DNA of 64,000 nt. Origin: Streptomyces sp. ISL-43 (GTDB lineage Bacteria > Actinomycetota > Actinomycetes > Streptomycetales > Streptomycetaceae). This document shows positions 61,014-64,000 of the stretch, piece by piece. Every line of letters begins with the position of its first letter. The stretch's first letter is position 1. The stretch lies in the NCBI RefSeq assembly GCF_018614195.1, contig NZ_JAGGOT010000008.1, positions 1 to 64,000 of the forward strand. The letters are read 5' to 3'. The position numbers were made by a program, and so were the translations under genes. Below the pieces are notes generated by a model that saw only the letters and a program-made list of their open reading frames with translations, ran no database searches and was not told the origin of the DNA.

Positions 61014-62831
61014 CTACGCGTCGAGGCCCGCGAGGACGAGGGGGAGCCGGGCGACACCCTGCGGGGTGACCCGTACCGGCACCCCCCAGTCCTGCTGGTG
61101 GACGTGGCAGGCGGGGTACTCGTTCTCCGGGTCGTCGTCGCAGGAGGCGGCCATCGCGGAGACGTGCAGGACGCCCTCGGCGACCTCCGGGTTCAGCGCG
61201 AGCTCCCGGATCAGGTCGGTCCCGGCCCCGTCCCCGCCCGCCAGCAGCTCGGGCGGGGTCGAGGAGACCAGCAGGCGCGTCGAAGGCCCGTACCGGGTGT
61301 CCAGCTTCTGGCCGCTCGGAGCCTGGAAGACGATGTCCAGCCGGAGCGTGCCGGGGGCCACCTCGGTCGCGGCCCGCCGCGTACGGTGGGCGACCGCGTC
61401 CACGCGTACGGCCTCCTCGGGGAGCCGCAGCCGGGTCAGCCGGTGTCGGGCGGACTCGACGACCACGATGTCCTCCCCGGCCAGCACGGCGGCACTGGGC
61501 TCGCGCAGGTCGGTGGCGAGCGTGGTGACCTGCCCGGTCGCCGGGTCGTACCGCCTCAGGGCGTGGTTGTAGGTGTCGCACACCGCGACCGAGCCGTCGG
61601 GCAGGGCGGTGACTCCGAGCGGGTGCTGGAGCAGCGCCTGGGCGGCGTCGCCGTCGCGGTGCCCGAAGTCGAACAACCCCGTCCCGACGGCGGTGGTGAT
61701 GACGTATCCGGCATCGGTGCGGTGGACGTACCGCAGGGCGCTGGTCTCGGAGTCGGCGATCCACAGCCGGTCCCCGGCGGCCGCGAGCCCGGACGGCTGC
61801 GCGAACCAGGCCTCGGCGGCCGGCCCGTCGTGCAGCCCCTCGTTGGTCGTGCCGGCGGCGACCTCCACGGTCCCCGCCTCCGGATCCCAGGTCCACAGCT
61901 GGTGGACGCCCGCCATCGCGATCCACACCCGGCCCTGCCACCAGGCCACGTCCCACGGCGAGGACAGGTCCACCTCCAGGGCCGGCCCGGAGGTGGGCGA
62001 GCCCTGCCACCACTGGCGCCCGGTCCCGGCGACGGTTTCGACAGTGCCCGTGGCGGGGTCGAAGCGGCGCAGCGCGTGATTGACGGTGTCGGCGACGATC
62101 ACGGACCCGTCGGGCAGCAGCGCCAGCCCCTGCGGCTCGCTGAAGCTCCCGGCGGTGAAGCCGCGCTCCCCGCTGCCGACGCGTCGTACGACGCTCTCCC
62201 CGTCGGCGGCCAGCTCCACCAGCTGGTGGCGCGTCGAGTCGGAGACGAGGAAGTTCCCGGACGGCAGCGGGAGCGCCTTCCCGGGGAACCGCAGCACACC
62301 CGCCACCGGCTCGGGAGCCACGTACGGCCCGTCCCCGCGCCGCAGCGTCCCCTTGGCCTCGTGCTCGGCCTCCAGCTCCTCGACGAGTCGCGCGATGGCG
62401 TGCGCGTGCCCCTCGCCGGCGTGCTGCGCGACGATGTACCCCTCGGGGTCGATCACCACGAGCGTGGGCCACGCGCGGACGGCGTACTGCTTCCAGGTCG
62501 CGAGCTCGGGGTCGTCGAGCACGGGGTGGTGCACCCCGTACCGCTCGACGGCGTCGACCACGGCGGCGTGCTCGGCCTCGTGCACGAACTTCGGCGAGTG
62601 CACCCCGATGATCACGACGGTGTCGCGGTGCTTCTCCTCCAGCTCGCGCAACTCGTCGAGGACGTGCAGGCAGTTAATGCAGCAAAAGGTCCAAAAATCC
62701 AAGATCACAACACGTCCCCGCAGGTCGGCGAGGGTGTACGGCTTACCGCCGGTGTTGAGCCAGCCGCCCTTGCCGATCAGCTCGGGGGCACGGACTCGGG
62801 CGCGACGGGGTGCGGACGCGGCAGAATTCAT
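61014..62831 (-). CDS. NHL-repeat thioredoxin-fold protein (NHLRC2-like)
   Basis: A 605-residue protein. Residues about 20-165 are a thioredoxin/TlpA-like domain: VVILDFWTFCCINCLHVL (redox Cys pair in CINC), AWPTLVVIDPEGYIV. Residues about 180-500 form an NHL beta-propeller with repeated LPDGSVIVADTVNHALRRFD-type blades, and a beta-rich C-terminal domain follows, the same three-part order as NHLRC2. No signal peptide, so cytoplasmic. ATG 62829-62831. Convergent with the propeller gene, gap 17 nt. Confidence 0.92.
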   Translation of the reverse strand: MNSAASAPRRARVRAPELIGKGGWLNTGGKPYTLADLRGRVVILDFWTFCCINCLHVLDELRELEEKHRDTVVIIGVHSPKFVHEAEHAAVVDAVERYGVHHPVLDDPELATWKQYAVRAWPTLVVIDPEGYIVAQHAGEGHAHAIARLVEELEAEHEAKGTLRRGDGPYVAPEPVAGVLRFPGKALPLPSGNFLVSDSTRHQLVELAADGESVVRRVGSGERGFTAGSFSEPQGLALLPDGSVIVADTVNHALRRFDPATGTVETVAGTGRQWWQGSPTSGPALEVDLSSPWDVAWWQGRVWIAMAGVHQLWTWDPEAGTVEVAAGTTNEGLHDGPAAEAWFAQPSGLAAAGDRLWIADSETSALRYVHRTDAGYVITTAVGTGLFDFGHRDGDAAQALLQHPLGVTALPDGSVAVCDTYNHALRRYDPATGQVTTLATDLREPSAAVLAGEDIVVVESARHRLTRLRLPEEAVRVDAVAHRTRRAATEVAPGTLRLDIVFQAPSGQKLDTRYGPSTRLLVSSTPPELLAGGDGAGTDLIRELALNPEVAEGVLHVSAMAASCDDDPENEYPACHVHQQDWGVPVRVTPQGVARLPLVLAGLDA

Positions 62832-62933
62832 GCCCCAAGGGTGCCACCCCGTCCTATGTGCACCCGTCCGGGTGACGACCCCGGGCGAAGCCCCGTGGGA
62901 CGCTGGTCGAAGGCAGCGAAGGAGGCGTCCGGC

Positions 62934-63488
62934 ATGACCACCGCGCACGACTACAGCGAGGGCATCGACCCCGAGCACGCGCTGAAGTACGCCATCCAGC
63001 GCTGGCACGGGGACCGTAGCGAGATCGTTGAAGGGATCCTCACGCAACTGACGCCGAGCTGGGACCACGAACGAGCCGCGAAGCTCGTACGCCGCCAGAT
63101 CGAGGGGCGGGTGGACGAGCTCGGCTGTGTGGAGGGATCGGGGAATCTCGATCTGCCGGGCTCCGCGAACTGGTACGTCCCCGATATCGCCGTGGTCCCT
63201 GAGGACCTCGCACAGGGTGGCTCGTCGCTACTGCCCGACCAGACCCTCCTGATTGTCGAGGTCACCTCGAAGTCCAACGCCGAGACCGACCGGGTCGTCA
63301 AGCGGAAGCGGTATGCCGAGTACGGCGCGCCGCTGTACCTGCTGGTCGACCGGCTGGAGAAGACCGTCACCCTGTTCGGCGGCCCGGGCCGCCTCGGCTA
63401 CACCGACGTCGACGGTCCGCACCCCTTCGGGACCCCGGTCCACCTCCCGGCCCCGTTCGACCTCGACCTCGACACCAGCGGGCTCTAG
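62934..63488 (+). CDS. Uma2-family PD-(D/E)XK nuclease-fold protein
   Basis: A 184-residue Uma2-type protein: EIVEGILTQLTPSWDHERAA, then the nuclease core YVPDIAVVPED with the Asp and LLIVEVTSKSNAETD with the Glu and Lys, followed by YAEYGAPLYLLVDRL. All core residues are present. Very many paralogues exist in Streptomyces; real activity is unknown. ATG 62934 has GGAGG 8 nt upstream. Confidence 0.93.
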   Translation: MTTAHDYSEGIDPEHALKYAIQRWHGDRSEIVEGILTQLTPSWDHERAAKLVRRQIEGRVDELGCVEGSGNLDLPGSANWYVPDIAVVPEDLAQGGSSLLPDQTLLIVEVTSKSNAETDRVVKRKRYAEYGAPLYLLVDRLEKTVTLFGGPGRLGYTDVDGPHPFGTPVHLPAPFDLDLDTSGL

Positions 63489-63716
63489 GCGAAGAGGGCC
63501 GTCAGGCGGGGGAGGCGGGGGGAGATTTCGGCGGTGTCGTCGAAGTCGAAGTCCCAGGACGGGTCCAGGGGCGGGTAGCTGATCGTGAAGGAGTCCGACG
63601 GCTATCTCCGGCGCCGGGTAGTGCGCGAGCAGCTCCGCCGCGCGCACCGCGACCTGGTCGGGCTCCGCGTCCGCGCGGGCTGTTTCGATCAGCTTCCAGA
63701 ACGTCTGCTTGTCCAT
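63485..63716 (-). pseudogene. DUF4240-like gene with internal deletion/frameshift
   Basis: ATG 63714-63716 opens MDKQTFWKLIETARADAE and LLAHYPAPEI, the family start. After about 38 codons the matching sequence continues in another frame as SFTISYPPLDPSWDFDFDDT and ends at 63485-63487. Intact members are about twice as long, so the centre is lost. Its end overlaps the Uma2 stop codon on the other strand. Confidence 0.6.
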
Positions 63717-63744
63717 GGGCCGAGCGTCGCACCCGGGTCTGACA

Positions 63745-64000
63745 TCACGTCGTGAACGCGTGGAGGGAGCGGACGAGGGACGTCACGAACGCTTCGCGGG
63801 TCGGCTCGGGCAGGAGGTCGAGGGAGAGGTACGGGTTGAGGTCCTCCAGTTCGACCAGGAGGAGCTCGCCCGAGGGGGCGCGGCAGGCGTCCACGCGCTG
63901 GCCCGCTCGGCCGGGGCCGGGGACGGCCGAGCGGGCGGGGCCATGGACGGCCGCTCGGCCGGGGCCGGGGACGGCCGCTCGGCCGGCGGCTCCGGCTGCC
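63745..64000 (-). CDS. C-terminal part of an ATP-grasp-like protein, cut by the window edge
   Basis: On the minus strand the frame entering from 64000 ends at TGA 63745-63747. Its last about 55 residues, RVDACRAPSGELLLVELEDL then NPYLSLDLLPEPTREAFVTS, resemble the end of ATP-grasp-type proteins. Upstream is an 8-residue repeat (AVPGPGRA, AVHGPARS) from a 24-bp DNA repeat. Only the C-terminus is visible. Confidence 0.6.
   Translation of the reverse strand, partial: AAGAAGRAAVPGPGRAAVHGPARSAVPGPGRAGQRVDACRAPSGELLLVELEDLNPYLSLDLLPEPTREAFVTSLVRSLHAFTT
63903..63990. repeat. 24-bp tandem repeats, about 3.6 copies
   Basis: Units start at 63903, 63927, 63951 and 63975; the first and third are identical (CGCTCGGCCGGGGCCGGGGA core) apart from the edges, the second is diverged. 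Because 24 is a multiple of 3, the reading frame of the overlapping partial gene stays open. Confidence 0.75.

Noticed and set aside
59575..62472. 965-codon leftward frame across the aminopeptidase end, the propeller gene and the NHL gene
   Set aside because: Runs across several real genes with low-complexity translation; not a fusion protein.
1..64000. CRISPR arrays, rRNA genes, complete tRNA genes, transposases or integrases
   Set aside because: None seen: no spaced repeat arrays of CRISPR type, no rRNA motifs, only a partial tRNA at 50.2 kb, and no DDE or recombinase frames on either strand.

Overview
The window is chromosomal DNA of a Streptomyces (very high GC, GTG and TTG starts, many ATGA/GTGA gene overlaps, XRE-DUF397 pairs, Tat and Sec secreted proteins, SpoIIE-type phosphatases, lipobox proteins). 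A perfect 20-bp parS-type palindrome at 12106-12125 and a second parS-like core at 21933-21948 suggest that the left half lies in the core chromosome within reach of the replication origin, because ParB sites cluster there in this genus. Core-type genes such as kdpFABC, aspS, an acyl-CoA dehydrogenase and an M18 aminopeptidase fit that.

Layout. 0.2-1.7 kb: a B12-riboswitch-controlled cobalt transporter (cbtB-cbtA plus a small membrane protein), divergent from a shortened histidine-phosphatase-like gene. 2.4-5.9 kb: uricase, a class III aminotransferase and an SDR dehydrogenase, all leftward. 6.1-10.7 kb: the potassium P-type ATPase kdpFABC, preceded by an extra 27-residue micro-ORF; no kdpDE is present. 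11.0-15.6 kb: exported proteins, including a sortase-fold protein without catalytic residues and a large beta-helix/PKD surface protein. 15.7-21.9 kb: membrane proteins, two gene remnants (RidA, Rrf2), a FUSC protein, and a lipoprotein-histidine kinase pair. 22-24 kb: a PhoX-type phosphatase with a PHO box. 24.4-33.3 kb: VWA protein, aspS, SpoIIE phosphatase, AI-2E-family permease, and an ECF41 sigma factor next to its probable epimerase target.

About 34.1-50.3 kb is an accessory island. It is bounded on the left by a pirin gene that lost its 5' end and on the right by a tRNA-like 3' half and an intact pirin paralogue. It carries an orphan ParB-like protein and then what looks like a complete actinobacterial version of the Bacillus SDP cannibalism-toxin system: a GntR regulator and DUF1648 membrane protein (candidate regulator/immunity pair), then SdpC-like toxin, SdpA-like and SdpB-like maturation proteins. 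Next come a frameshifted FAD oxidoreductase and a compact natural-product cassette: a 44-residue peptide gene flanked by hairpins, an MBL-fold enzyme, an APH-like kinase, VOC and GNAT proteins, a DUF6415 protein and a 27-residue membrane peptide, divergent from an XRE-TPR regulator and a methyltransferase. I propose the latter as an uncharacterised peptide (RiPP-like) pathway. A 646-residue protein of unknown function closes the island.

50.3-64 kb is again ordinary Streptomyces sequence: pirin, two duplicated small secreted proteins, regulators (DUF5937, XRE/DUF397), a SseB-domain protein, an anti-sigma-type ATPase, acyl-CoA dehydrogenase with a double operator, M18 aminopeptidase, two beta-propeller proteins, a Uma2 nuclease-fold protein, a decayed DUF4240-like gene and a truncated gene at the window edge. 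All family calls were made by eye from sequence; no search was run.
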